Part shown: positions 1-8,087 of the stretch, piece after piece
How positions within the stretch are numbered: position 1 is the first letter of the stretch
How the letters are laid out: every line of letters starts with the position of its first letter
Origin: Thiotrichales bacterium
GTDB lineage: Bacteria; Pseudomonadota; Gammaproteobacteria; Thiomicrospirales; Thiomicrospiraceae
Assembly: GCA_027036095.1 (NCBI GenBank)
Contig: JALVTA010000050.1
Coordinates: 1 to 10,925 of the forward strand
Length of the DNA: 10,925 bases
Direction: 5' to 3'
Notes under the pieces: generated by a model
The model's database searches: none
The model's input: the letters and a program-made list of their open reading frames with translations, nothing else
What the model was told of the DNA's origin: nothing
Made by a program: the position numbers and the translations under genes

Positions 1-1
1 C

Positions 2-3000
2 AAGGTGGATCCGGAACAGCTCAAGGGCAAGGCCTTCGACTTCGACCTGGAAGTGGACGGCAAGGTGCTGCTCAAGGCAGGCCGCAAGGTGACTTCCCGC
101 ACGGTCAAGCAATTGAAGGAGGCTGGTATCGAGTGGATCGACGTGCCCGAAACCTATGTCATCGGTAAGGTGCTGGCAAAGGATCTGGTCGATCCCAAGA
201 CCGGTGAGATTCTCGCGGCAGCCAACAGCGTCATCACCCCTGAGGTGCTGGAACATCTGCGTGAGCTGGGAGAGGGCCAGTTCCAGGTGCTGTATGTGGA
301 TGAGCTGGAGGCGGGGGATTATATCTCCCGTACCCTGGCAACCGATCACACCACCTCCCAGCTGGAGGCGCAGGTTGAGATCTACCGCATGATGCGTCCC
401 GGCGAGCCCCCGACCAAGGAAACGGCCGAGCAGCTGTTCAATGAGCTGTTCTTTTCCGAGGAGCGCTATGACCTTTCCGCCGTAGGCCGCATGAAGCTCA
501 ACCGTCGTCTCGGTCGGGATACGGACGAAGGTCCACGTGTGCTCACGCACGAGGACATCATCGATGTAGTCCGTGAGTTGATCAATATCCGCAACGGTCT
601 GAGCACCACCGATGATATCGATACGCTGGGCAACCGGCGTATCCGTGCCGTGGGCGAGATGGCGGAAAATGCCTTCCGCGTCGGTCTGGTGCGCGTGGAG
701 CGCGCCGTCAAGGAGCGCCTCAATAATGCCGAGAGTGAAGGTCTGATGCCGCAGGACCTGGTCAATGCCAAGCCTGTGGCAGCGGCGGTCAAGGAGTTTT
801 TCGGCTCTAGCCAGCTGTCCCAGTTCATGGATCAGGTCAACCCGCTGTCGGAAATCACGCACAAGCGTCGTGTCTCTGCGCTTGGCCCGGGCGGCCTGAC
901 CCGGGAGCGTGCCGGCTTCGAGGTGCGAGATGTGCACCCGACCCACTATGGCCGTCTGTGTCCGATCGAAACACCGGAAGGTCCCAACATCGGTCTGATC
1001 AACACGTTGGCGGTTTATGCGCGCACCAATGAATATGGTTTCCTTGAGACGCCTTACCGCAAGGTGGTGGATGGCAAGGCGACCGACGAGATTCATTACA
1101 TCTCGGCCATCGACGAGGCGCAGTATGTCATCGCCCAGGCCAATGTGCCGCTGGATGAAGAAGGACGGATCAAGGACGAACTGGTGTCCGCACGCCACAA
1201 GAACGAGTTCACCCTTGCGTCTGCCAAGGATGTGGACTACATGGACATCGCACCGCAGCAGATCGTATCCGTTGCGGCGTCGCTGATTCCGTTCCTTGAG
1301 CACGATGACGCCAACCGCGCGCTGATGGGCTCCAACATGCAGCGTCAGGCCGTGCCGACCGTCCGCGCTGACAAGCCGCTGGTTGGTACGGGCATGGAGC
1401 GTCGCGTAGCCATTGATTCCGGGGTAACGGTGGTGGCCAAGCGTGGCGGTGTCGTGGTTTCAGCTGATGCCGAGCGTATTGTGGTGCGTGTCAATGAGGA
1501 CGAGATCGCTGAAGGCGAAACCGGCGTCGATATCTACAACCTGGTCAAGTATCAGCGCTCCAACCAGAACACCTGCATGAACCAGCGTCCTATCGTCAAG
1601 GCGGGCGATACTATTGCCAAAGGAGATGTGCTGGCCGATGGACCGTCCACTGATCTGGGCGAGCTGGCGCTGGGACAGAACATGCGCGTCGCCTTCGTGC
1701 CGTGGAATGGTTACAACTTCGAAGACTCCATCCTCATCTCCGAGCGGGTGGTGCAGGAGGATCGCTATACCACCATCCATATCGAAGAGCTGACCTGTCT
1801 AGCTCGTGATACCAAGCTTGGGCCGGAGGAAATTACCGCGGACATTCCCAATGTCAGCGAGCATGCGCTGGCCAAGCTGGATGAGGCCGGCATCATCTAT
1901 GTGGGTGCCCAGGTCAAGCAGGGTGACATTCTCGTGGGGAAGGTGACGCCCAAGGGTGAACAGCAGCTGACGCCTGAAGAAAAACTGCTACGCGCCATCT
2001 TTGGTGAGAAGGCGTCCGACGTCAAGGATACTTCCCTGCGTGTGCCGAAGGGTGTGGAAGGTACCGTCATTGATGTACAGGTATTCACACGTGAAGGCAT
2101 CAAGCTGGATAGCCGTGCCAAGGCGATCCGTGAGGAGCAGCTGAAGAAGATCCGTGATGACATTGAGGTGCAGTACCGCATTCTCGAAGATGATGTCTAT
2201 GACCGGATTGAGAAGCTGATTCTCAACAAGCAGCTTGTCGGCGGCAAGAAAGTGACCAAAAAGCTGCTGGCAGACACGCCGCGAGAAAAGTGGTTCGAGT
2301 TCGAGCTAAGCAATGACAAACTGGTTCGCCAGCTGGAGGCGCTTCAGCAGCAGCTTGCCGAGAAGCGTAAAGAGCTGGATGATTTTTACGAAGAGAAGCG
2401 TAAGAAGCTGACCCATGGCGATGAGCTGCCGCCGGGTGTGTCCAAGATGGTCAAGGTCTATGTGGCCATGAAGCGTCGCATCCAGCCGGGTGACAAGATG
2501 GCAGGCCGCCACGGCAACAAGGGTGTCATTTCCCGCATCGCGCCGGTGGAAGACATGCCCTTTGACGAAAACGGTCAGCCGGTGGATATCTGCCTCAACC
2601 CGCTGGGTGTGCCGTCCCGCATGAACGTGGGCCAGATTCTGGAAACCCACCTGGGTCTGGCTGCCAAGGGGCTGGGTGACAAGATCAACGCCATGCTGGA
2701 ACAGCAACGTGCCGTGGCCGAGCTGCGGGAATTCCTCAAGAAAATTTACAACGAGACCGAGGGGCAGAGTGAGGATCTCGACAGCCTGTCCGATGAGGAA
2801 GTTATCGAGCTGGCGCATAACCTGAAGGCGGGTGTGCCCATGGCTTCCCCGGTGTTTGATGGTGCCTCCGAAGCCCAGATCAAGAAGCTGCTCAAGCTGG
2901 CCGACCTTCCGGAGAGCGGACAAATGACACTGTATGACGGACGAACCGGCAAGAAGTTTGATCGACCGGTGACTGTGGGCTACATGTACATGCTCAAGCT

Positions 3001-3328
3001 CAATCATCTGGTCGATGACAAGATGCATGCGCGTTCAACAGGGCCATACAGTCTGGTCACCCAGCAGCCGCTGGGCGGTAAGGCGCAGTTTGGCGGCCAG
3101 CGTTTCGGCGAGATGGAAGTGTGGGCGCTTGAAGCCTATGGCGCCGCCTTTACCCTTCAGGAAATGCTGACAGTCAAGTCGGACGACCTGACAGGTCGTA
3201 CGCGCATGTACAAGAACATTGTGGATGGCAATCAATACATGGAGCCCGGCATGCCTGAGTCCTTCAGCGTGCTGCGCAAAGAGATCCGGGCCCTGGGTAT
3301 TGATATCGAACTGGAGCAAGACAAATGA
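2..3328 (+). CDS. rpoB: DNA-directed RNA polymerase subunit beta (5'-truncated by window edge)
   Basis: The beta subunit of RNA polymerase forms, with beta', the active-site cleft that binds NTPs and the RNA-DNA hybrid. The reading frame is open from base 2, and the true start lies upstream. Residue 1 below is the GTG codon at position 5, an internal valine that corresponds to about E. coli residue 241, so roughly 240 N-terminal residues are missing. Visible landmarks are the end of the first lineage-specific insertion, the VEIYRMMRPGEPPT segment, the rifampicin pocket (GSSQLSQFMDQ, then NPLSEITHKRR and SALGPGGL), NFEDSI with the Glu-Asp pair at residues 573-574 (E. coli 813-814), the coiled second insertion near residues 700-810, PGDKMAGRHGNKG with the active-site lysines, and the C-terminal clamp ending IDIELEQDK. 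Pocket residues equivalent to Q513, D516, H526, S531 and I572 are wild type, but the position equivalent to N518 is Val (codon 836-838). The TGA stop overlaps the rpoC start. Identity is certain. Confidence 0.99.
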   Translation, partial: KVDPEQLKGKAFDFDLEVDGKVLLKAGRKVTSRTVKQLKEAGIEWIDVPETYVIGKVLAKDLVDPKTGEILAAANSVITPEVLEHLRELGEGQFQVLYVDELEAGDYISRTLATDHTTSQLEAQVEIYRMMRPGEPPTKETAEQLFNELFFSEERYDLSAVGRMKLNRRLGRDTDEGPRVLTHEDIIDVVRELINIRNGLSTTDDIDTLGNRRIRAVGEMAENAFRVGLVRVERAVKERLNNAESEGLMPQDLVNAKPVAAAVKEFFGSSQLSQFMDQVNPLSEITHKRRVSALGPGGLTRERAGFEVRDVHPTHYGRLCPIETPEGPNIGLINTLAVYARTNEYGFLETPYRKVVDGKATDEIHYISAIDEAQYVIAQANVPLDEEGRIKDELVSARHKNEFTLASAKDVDYMDIAPQQIVSVAASLIPFLEHDDANRALMGSNMQRQAVPTVRADKPLVGTGMERRVAIDSGVTVVAKRGGVVVSADAERIVVRVNEDEIAEGETGVDIYNLVKYQRSNQNTCMNQRPIVKAGDTIAKGDVLADGPSTDLGELALGQNMRVAFVPWNGYNFEDSILISERVVQEDRYTTIHIEELTCLARDTKLGPEEITADIPNVSEHALAKLDEAGIIYVGAQVKQGDILVGKVTPKGEQQLTPEEKLLRAIFGEKASDVKDTSLRVPKGVEGTVIDVQVFTREGIKLDSRAKAIREEQLKKIRDDIEVQYRILEDDVYDRIEKLILNKQLVGGKKVTKKLLADTPREKWFEFELSNDKLVRQLEALQQQLAEKRKELDDFYEEKRKKLTHGDELPPGVSKMVKVYVAMKRRIQPGDKMAGRHGNKGVISRIAPVEDMPFDENGQPVDICLNPLGVPSRMNVGQILETHLGLAAKGLGDKINAMLEQQRAVAELREFLKKIYNETEGQSEDLDSLSDEEVIELAHNLKAGVPMASPVFDGASEAQIKKLLKLADLPESGQMTLYDGRTGKKFDRPVTVGYMYMLKLNHLVDDKMHARSTGPYSLVTQQPLGGKAQFGGQRFGEMEVWALEAYGAAFTLQEMLTVKSDDLTGRTRMYKNIVDGNQYMEPGMPESFSVLRKEIRALGIDIELEQDK
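3313..3316 (+). promoter_or_regulatory. Ribosome binding site of rpoC, inside the end of rpoB
   Basis: A GGAG core lies 8 bases before the rpoC ATG at 3325 and within the last codons of rpoB (the Leu-Glu-Gln part of its C-terminus). Because rpoB ends in the overlapping ATGA, ribosomes finishing beta pass over this site. That suggests translational coupling of beta and beta' synthesis (inference). Confidence 0.7.
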
Positions 3329-6300
3329 AAGAGCTGATCGGATTCCTGCAAAACCAGAAGAGCACTACCGATTTCGACGCCATCCGCGTCAGTCTGGCCT
3401 CACCGGAGAAGATCCGCTCATGGTCCTATGGCGAGGTCAAGAAGCCGGAGACTATCAACTATCGCACCTTCAAGCCGGAGCGGGATGGCCTGTTCTGTGC
3501 CAAGATCTTCGGCCCGATCCGCGATTACGAGTGCCTGTGCGGCAAGTACAAGCGCCTCAAGCACCGCGGCGTCATCTGTGAGAAGTGTGGCGTCGAGGTG
3601 ACACAGGCCAAGGTGCGTCGTGAGCGCATGGGTCATATCGAGCTAGCCGCGCCCGTGGCGCACATCTGGTTCCTAAAGTCGCTGCCCTCCCGCATCGGCC
3701 TGATGCTGGACATGACGCTGAAGGAAATCGAGGCGGTGCTCTATTTCGAGGCCTTCATGGTCGTCGATCCGGGGCTGACGCCGTTCGAGCCGTGGCAGCT
3801 GCTTACGGAAGAGGAGTATCTGGACGCACTGGAAGAGTACGGTGATGAATTCGAGGCGCTGATGGGGGCTGAAGCCATCAAGCGTCGTCTGGAGGCCATC
3901 GATCTTCAGGCCGAGGCAGAAAAGCTGCGTCAGGAGATGGCCGAGACGAATTCCCAGACCAAACAGAAGAAGATCGCCAAGCGCCTCAAGCTGATTGAGG
4001 CCTTCATTCAGTCCGGCAATCGGCCCGAGTGGATGATCCTTGAGGTGTTGCCGGTGCTGCCGCCTGACCTGCGTCCGCTGGTGCCTCTGGATGGCGGTCG
4101 CTTCGCCACCTCCGACCTGAACGACCTCTATCGTCGCGTCATCAACCGCAACAATCGTCTCAAGCGCCTGCTGGATCTGATGGCGCCGGACATTATCGTG
4201 CGCAACGAGAAGCGCATGCTGCAGGAAGCGGTGGACTCCCTGCTGGACAATGGCCGCCGCGGTCGGGCGGTCACAGGCACCAACAAGCGACAGCTCAAGT
4301 CCCTGGCCGACATGATCAAGGGCAAGCAGGGCCGCTTCCGTCAGAATCTGCTGGGCAAGCGGGTGGATTATTCCGGCCGTTCCGTCATCGTGGTGGGTCC
4401 GACGCTGAAGCTGCATCAGTGCGGTCTGCCGAAGCTGATGGCGCTTGAGCTGTTCAAGCCCTTCATCTACAGCAAGCTGCTCAAGCAGGGGCATGCGCCG
4501 ACGATCAAGGCTGCCAAGAAGATGGTCGAGAACGAAGAGCCGGCCGTCTGGGAGGCGCTCGACAGAGTCATCCGCGAGCATCCTGTGCTGCTCAACCGTG
4601 CGCCGACACTGCACCGCCTCGGCATTCAGGCCTTTGAGCCGGTGCTGATCGAGGGCAAGGCGATTCAGCTGCACCCGCTGGTCTGTACTGCCTTCAATGC
4701 CGACTTCGACGGTGATCAGATGGCCGTGCACGTACCGCTGTCGCTGGAGGCGCAGCTGGAGGCCCGGGCGTTGATGATGTCCACCAACAACCTGCTGTCA
4801 CCCGCCAATGGGGATCCCATCATCGTGCCTTCGCAGGACGTTGTACTGGGCCTCTACTACATGACACGCGAGCGCATCAATGCGCCCGGTGAAGGCAAGT
4901 ATTTCGCCAACTGGCGGGATGTCGAACACGCACTTGAGGCGGGCGTCGTAACACTCCACACCCGCATCAAGCTGCGCGTGCAGGAGGTGGTGCGCAATGA
5001 AGATGGTACGACCGAAGAGCGCAGCGGCATGGTGGATACCACTGCCGGTCGTGCACTGCTGAAGAAAATCCTGCCGGAAGGCCTGAGCTTCGATCTGATC
5101 AACTGCAACCTGACCAAGAAGAATATTTCCCGGCTGCTCAATACCTGCTACCGGGTGCTTGGACCGAAGGAAACAGTGGTCTTTGCCGACCAGCTGATGT
5201 ACATGGGCTTCCGTCAGTCGACGCTGGCCGGCATGTCCTTTGCCGTGGATGACATGGTCATTCCCAAGGCCAAGGCAGAGATTCTTGCCAAGGCCGAGGA
5301 GCAGGTGAAGGAGATCCAGCGTCAGTATGAGCAGGGCCTGGTAACCGAGGGTGAACGCTATAACAAGGTCATCGACATCTGGTCCCATGCCAACGAGCTG
5401 GTCACCAAGGCCATGATGGAAGAGATTCAGTGGGAGACCGTGAAGGACAAGGATGGCAATGAAGTCCGTCAGCTTTCCTTTAACTCCATCTTCATGATGG
5501 CCGACTCCGGTGCCCGCGGCAGCGTGGCACAGATGCGCCAGCTGGGTGGCATGCGTGGTCTGATGGCCAAGCCGGACGGCTCCATTATCGAAACGCCCAT
5601 CACGGCGAACTTCCGTGAAGGTCTGAACGTTCTGCAGTACTTCATTTCAACCCACGGTGCCCGCAAGGGTCTGGCAGATACGGCCCTGAAGACGGCCAAC
5701 TCCGGCTATCTGACCCGCCGTCTGGTGGACGTTTCTCAGGACGTTGTGGTCACTGAAGAAGACTGTGGAACGGATCAGGGTATTGAATTGCACGCACTCA
5801 TTGAGGGCGGCGATGTGGTCGAGCCACTGCGCGACCGCGTGCTGGGGCGTGTGACGGCTGAGGATGTCTCTCTCCCTGACGGCACCCTTCTGGCTGAGAA
5901 AGGCACGTTGATTGATGAAAATCTTGCCAGGACGCTTGATGAAAGTGGTGTCTACAGCATCAAGGTCCGTTCACCCATTACGTGCGAAGCTCGACATGGT
6001 GTGTGCCGCAAGTGCTATGGCCGTGACCTTGCGCGAGGACACCTTGTCAATATGGGTGAAGCAGTGGGTGTCATGGCTGCCCAGTCCATCGGTGAGCCGG
6101 GTACGCAGCTGACCATGCGGACCTTCCACATCGGTGGTACGGCTTCAAAGGCAGCTGCCCAGAGCCATGTAGAGGTCAAGCACAAGGGTCTGGTCAAGTT
6201 CAATGCCATGAAGACCGTTACCAACCGTGAAGGGCAGGAAATCGTCCTGACCCGTAACGGTGAGGTGGTCATCACGGACGAGAACGGTCGTGAGCGTGAG

Positions 6301-7539
6301 CGCTACAAGCTGCCATTCGGTGCCGTGCTGGAAGTGAAGGAAGGACAGGAGGTTGAATCCGGAACAGTCATTGCTCAGTGGGATCCCCACACCCACCCGA
6401 TCATCTCCGAAGTGAGCGGCAAGGTGGAGTTCGTGAACTTCGACGGTGCCGTGGATGAGCGTGTCGATGAGCTGACAGGCCTCGTTGCCCGGGTCGTGCG
6501 CCCGCTGAAAGATCGTCAGAACAAGGACGAGCGCCCCTACATCCGTCTGGTAGACGAGCAGGGCGAAGAGGTCTGCCTACCCGGCACCAAGACTCCCGCG
6601 CATTTCATCCTGCCCGAGAATGCAACCGTGACCGTGCAGGAAGGCGATGAGGTTCAACCGGGAGACGTACTGGCCCGTGTTCCGCAGGAAACGTCCAAGA
6701 CGCGGGACATTACCGGTGGTCTGCCGCGCGTGGCGGATCTGTTCGAGGCCCGCCAGCCGAAAGAGCCGGCTGTCATGGCAGAGATTTCCGGGGTGGTGAG
6801 CTTCGGCAAGGAGACCAAGGGCAAGAACCGCATTGTCATCACCCCTGAGGAGGGTGAACCGGTCGAGATTCTGGTGCCCAAGTGGCGGACGATCAGTGTG
6901 TTCGAAGGTGAGCGCGTCGAGAAGGGTGACATTCTTGTCGATGGTGCGCCCAACCCTCATGACATCCTTCGCCTGCTGGGTGTCGGGAAGCTGACCGAAT
7001 ACATCGTCAATGAAGTGCAGGATGTCTATCGTTTGCAGGGCGTCAAGATCAACGACAAGCACATTGAGACCGTCGTACGGCAGATGCTGCGCAAGGTGGA
7101 AATCGTCGAGCCGGGTGATTCCGGCCTGATCAAGGGTGACCAGGTGGAGTATGCCCGTGTGATTGAGCTTAATGAAAAGCTTGAAGCAGAGGGCAAGCAG
7201 CCGGCGAAATTCCAGCGCATTCTGCTGGGGATTACCAAGGCGGCACTGGCTACCGAATCCTTCATCTCAGCCGCCTCTTTCCAGGAGACCACACGCGTAC
7301 TGACCGAAGCGGCGGTCAGCGGCAAGCGTGACGAACTGGTCGGCCTGAAGGAAAACGTCATCGTCGGTCGCCTGATACCGGCCGGTACGGGCTTCGCTTA
7401 TCACAAACTGCGCCGCGAAGCAGCGCGCCGTGCCGAGGAGGAGATCAAGCTGTTCATGCAGCAGCAGTTCAGCGAGGCTGAGGAAGCCGAAGAAGAAGTC
7501 GTTGATGCACTGGAAGAAGCAGAACAGTCCGACAGCTGA
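3325..7539 (+). CDS. rpoC: DNA-directed RNA polymerase subunit beta' (complete)
   Basis: The beta' subunit carries the catalytic magnesium site, the clamp, bridge helix and trigger loop of RNA polymerase. The 1,404-residue product is close to the 1,407 of E. coli and aligns from its first residue (MKELIGFLQNQ), which supports the ATG at 3325. Visible elements in order: the N-terminal zinc site C70, C72, C85, C88; the clamp and rudder region with NKRQLKSLADMIKGKQGRFR; the lid/switch segment LLGKRVDYSGRSV; the catalytic loop NADFDGDQ with D460, D462 and D464; the F-bridge region (MADSGARGS, GLMAKPDGSIIETPI); the second zinc site C814, C887, C894, C897; and the trigger loop QSIGEPGTQLTMRTFHIGG, followed by the large proteobacterial insert and the C-terminal ATESFISAASFQETTRVLTEAA segment. 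The last ~25 residues are very Glu-rich. The gene overlaps rpoB by 4 bases, and no terminator is evident after its TGA. Confidence 0.99.
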   Translation: MKELIGFLQNQKSTTDFDAIRVSLASPEKIRSWSYGEVKKPETINYRTFKPERDGLFCAKIFGPIRDYECLCGKYKRLKHRGVICEKCGVEVTQAKVRRERMGHIELAAPVAHIWFLKSLPSRIGLMLDMTLKEIEAVLYFEAFMVVDPGLTPFEPWQLLTEEEYLDALEEYGDEFEALMGAEAIKRRLEAIDLQAEAEKLRQEMAETNSQTKQKKIAKRLKLIEAFIQSGNRPEWMILEVLPVLPPDLRPLVPLDGGRFATSDLNDLYRRVINRNNRLKRLLDLMAPDIIVRNEKRMLQEAVDSLLDNGRRGRAVTGTNKRQLKSLADMIKGKQGRFRQNLLGKRVDYSGRSVIVVGPTLKLHQCGLPKLMALELFKPFIYSKLLKQGHAPTIKAAKKMVENEEPAVWEALDRVIREHPVLLNRAPTLHRLGIQAFEPVLIEGKAIQLHPLVCTAFNADFDGDQMAVHVPLSLEAQLEARALMMSTNNLLSPANGDPIIVPSQDVVLGLYYMTRERINAPGEGKYFANWRDVEHALEAGVVTLHTRIKLRVQEVVRNEDGTTEERSGMVDTTAGRALLKKILPEGLSFDLINCNLTKKNISRLLNTCYRVLGPKETVVFADQLMYMGFRQSTLAGMSFAVDDMVIPKAKAEILAKAEEQVKEIQRQYEQGLVTEGERYNKVIDIWSHANELVTKAMMEEIQWETVKDKDGNEVRQLSFNSIFMMADSGARGSVAQMRQLGGMRGLMAKPDGSIIETPITANFREGLNVLQYFISTHGARKGLADTALKTANSGYLTRRLVDVSQDVVVTEEDCGTDQGIELHALIEGGDVVEPLRDRVLGRVTAEDVSLPDGTLLAEKGTLIDENLARTLDESGVYSIKVRSPITCEARHGVCRKCYGRDLARGHLVNMGEAVGVMAAQSIGEPGTQLTMRTFHIGGTASKAAAQSHVEVKHKGLVKFNAMKTVTNREGQEIVLTRNGEVVITDENGRERERYKLPFGAVLEVKEGQEVESGTVIAQWDPHTHPIISEVSGKVEFVNFDGAVDERVDELTGLVARVVRPLKDRQNKDERPYIRLVDEQGEEVCLPGTKTPAHFILPENATVTVQEGDEVQPGDVLARVPQETSKTRDITGGLPRVADLFEARQPKEPAVMAEISGVVSFGKETKGKNRIVITPEEGEPVEILVPKWRTISVFEGERVEKGDILVDGAPNPHDILRLLGVGKLTEYIVNEVQDVYRLQGVKINDKHIETVVRQMLRKVEIVEPGDSGLIKGDQVEYARVIELNEKLEAEGKQPAKFQRILLGITKAALATESFISAASFQETTRVLTEAAVSGKRDELVGLKENVIVGRLIPAGTGFAYHKLRREAARRAEEEIKLFMQQQFSEAEEAEEEVVDALEEAEQSDS

Positions 7540-7554
7540 ATCAACGACTTATGG

Positions 7555-7583
7555 TTGACACAGGCGGGGGGCGCGGATAGAAT
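7555..7583 (+). promoter_or_regulatory. Sigma70-type promoter for the rpsL-rpsG-fusA-tuf (str) operon
   Basis: A perfect -35 hexamer, TTGACA (7555-7560), is followed by a 17-base spacer and a 5/6-match -10 hexamer, TAGAAT (7578-7583). It begins 15 bases after the rpoC stop. The spacer is strikingly G/C-rich, with a run of six G. Transcription would start near 7590, giving an rpsL leader of about 80 bases. The start-site flank is C/T-rich. In E. coli, str-operon and rRNA promoters with GC-rich discriminators are ppGpp-repressed, and similar control here is plausible but only inferred. The promoter implies that str-operon output can be set separately from rpoBC read-through. Confidence 0.82.
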
Positions 7584-7630
7584 TCCTCGCTCCCTGATAA
7601 CCACAGGCGTCGATGGCGTCTGAGTATCCT

Positions 7631-7642
7631 CCCCGTATGGGG
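7631..7642 (+). promoter_or_regulatory. Short hairpin in the rpsL mRNA leader
   Basis: CCCC (7631-7634), loop GTAT, and GGGG (7639-7642) form a compact 4-bp GC stem about 13 bases upstream of the rpsL Shine-Dalgarno. It has no T-run, so it is not an intrinsic terminator. The pyrimidine stretch entering the stem (CTCC, 7629-7632) could instead pair with the rpsL GGAG (7655-7658), so two mutually exclusive folds are possible on paper, though with only 4 bp each. The same CCCCGYATGGGG core recurs before fusA. Confidence 0.4.
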
Positions 7643-7668
7643 CCCAACTAGCATGGAGAAGTCGCTAC

Positions 7669-8043
7669 ATGGCAACAATCAATCAGCTTGTGCGTAAACC
7701 CCGCAAGCAGAAGAAGGCCAAATCCAAGGTGCCCGCACTGCAGGCGTGTCCGCAGCGCCGCGGTGTCTGCACGCGTGTCTATACCACTACACCGAAAAAG
7801 CCCAACTCCGCCCTGCGTAAGGTTGCCCGTGTGCGTCTGACCAGCGGCTACGAGGTGACCACCTATATCGGTGGTGAAGGGCATAACCTGCAGGAACACA
7901 GTGTCATTCTGATTCGCGGCGGCCGTGTAAAGGACCTGCCAGGTGTGCGTTACCACACCATTCGCGGTGCGCTGGACTGCGCCGGTGTGGAAAAACGCCG
8001 CCAGGGTCGTTCCAAGTATGGTGCTAAGCGGCCCAAGGGCTGA
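7669..8043 (+). CDS. rpsL: 30S ribosomal protein S12
   Basis: S12 sits at the 30S decoding centre, where its loops contact the codon-anticodon helix and tune accuracy. The 124-residue product has the same length as in E. coli. The family signature runs through RGVCTRVYTTTPKKPNSALRKVARVRLTSG, and the C-terminal loop reads GGRVKDLPGVRYHT. Both lysines at which streptomycin-resistance substitutions are known, K43 and K88 (42 and 87 when the initiator Met is not counted), are wild type. D89, the residue that carries the beta-methylthio modification in E. coli, is also present. The ATG is preceded by GGAG (7655-7658) at a 10-base spacing. It is the first gene after the 7555-7583 promoter. Many basic residues and an almost gapless match to the family make the call certain. 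Confidence 0.99.
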   Translation: MATINQLVRKPRKQKKAKSKVPALQACPQRRGVCTRVYTTTPKKPNSALRKVARVRLTSGYEVTTYIGGEGHNLQEHSVILIRGGRVKDLPGVRYHTIRGALDCAGVEKRRQGRSKYGAKRPKG

Positions 8044-8087
8044 TCGGCGCGCTGGTCAACTGATGAACTGACATAGGAAGCATAAGA

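Noticed and set aside
3673..4731. A 352-codon minus-strand frame opposite rpoC, and a 240-codon one opposite rpoB at 2306-3028
   Set aside because: Both are rich in His, Leu, Gln and Arg, as expected for the complement of GC-biased codons. They lie over invariant RNA polymerase motifs and have no plausible separate product.
7606..7620. Direct repeat GGCGTC in the rpsL leader
   Set aside because: Two 6-base copies nine bases apart in GC-rich sequence are expected by chance, and no known operator is matched.
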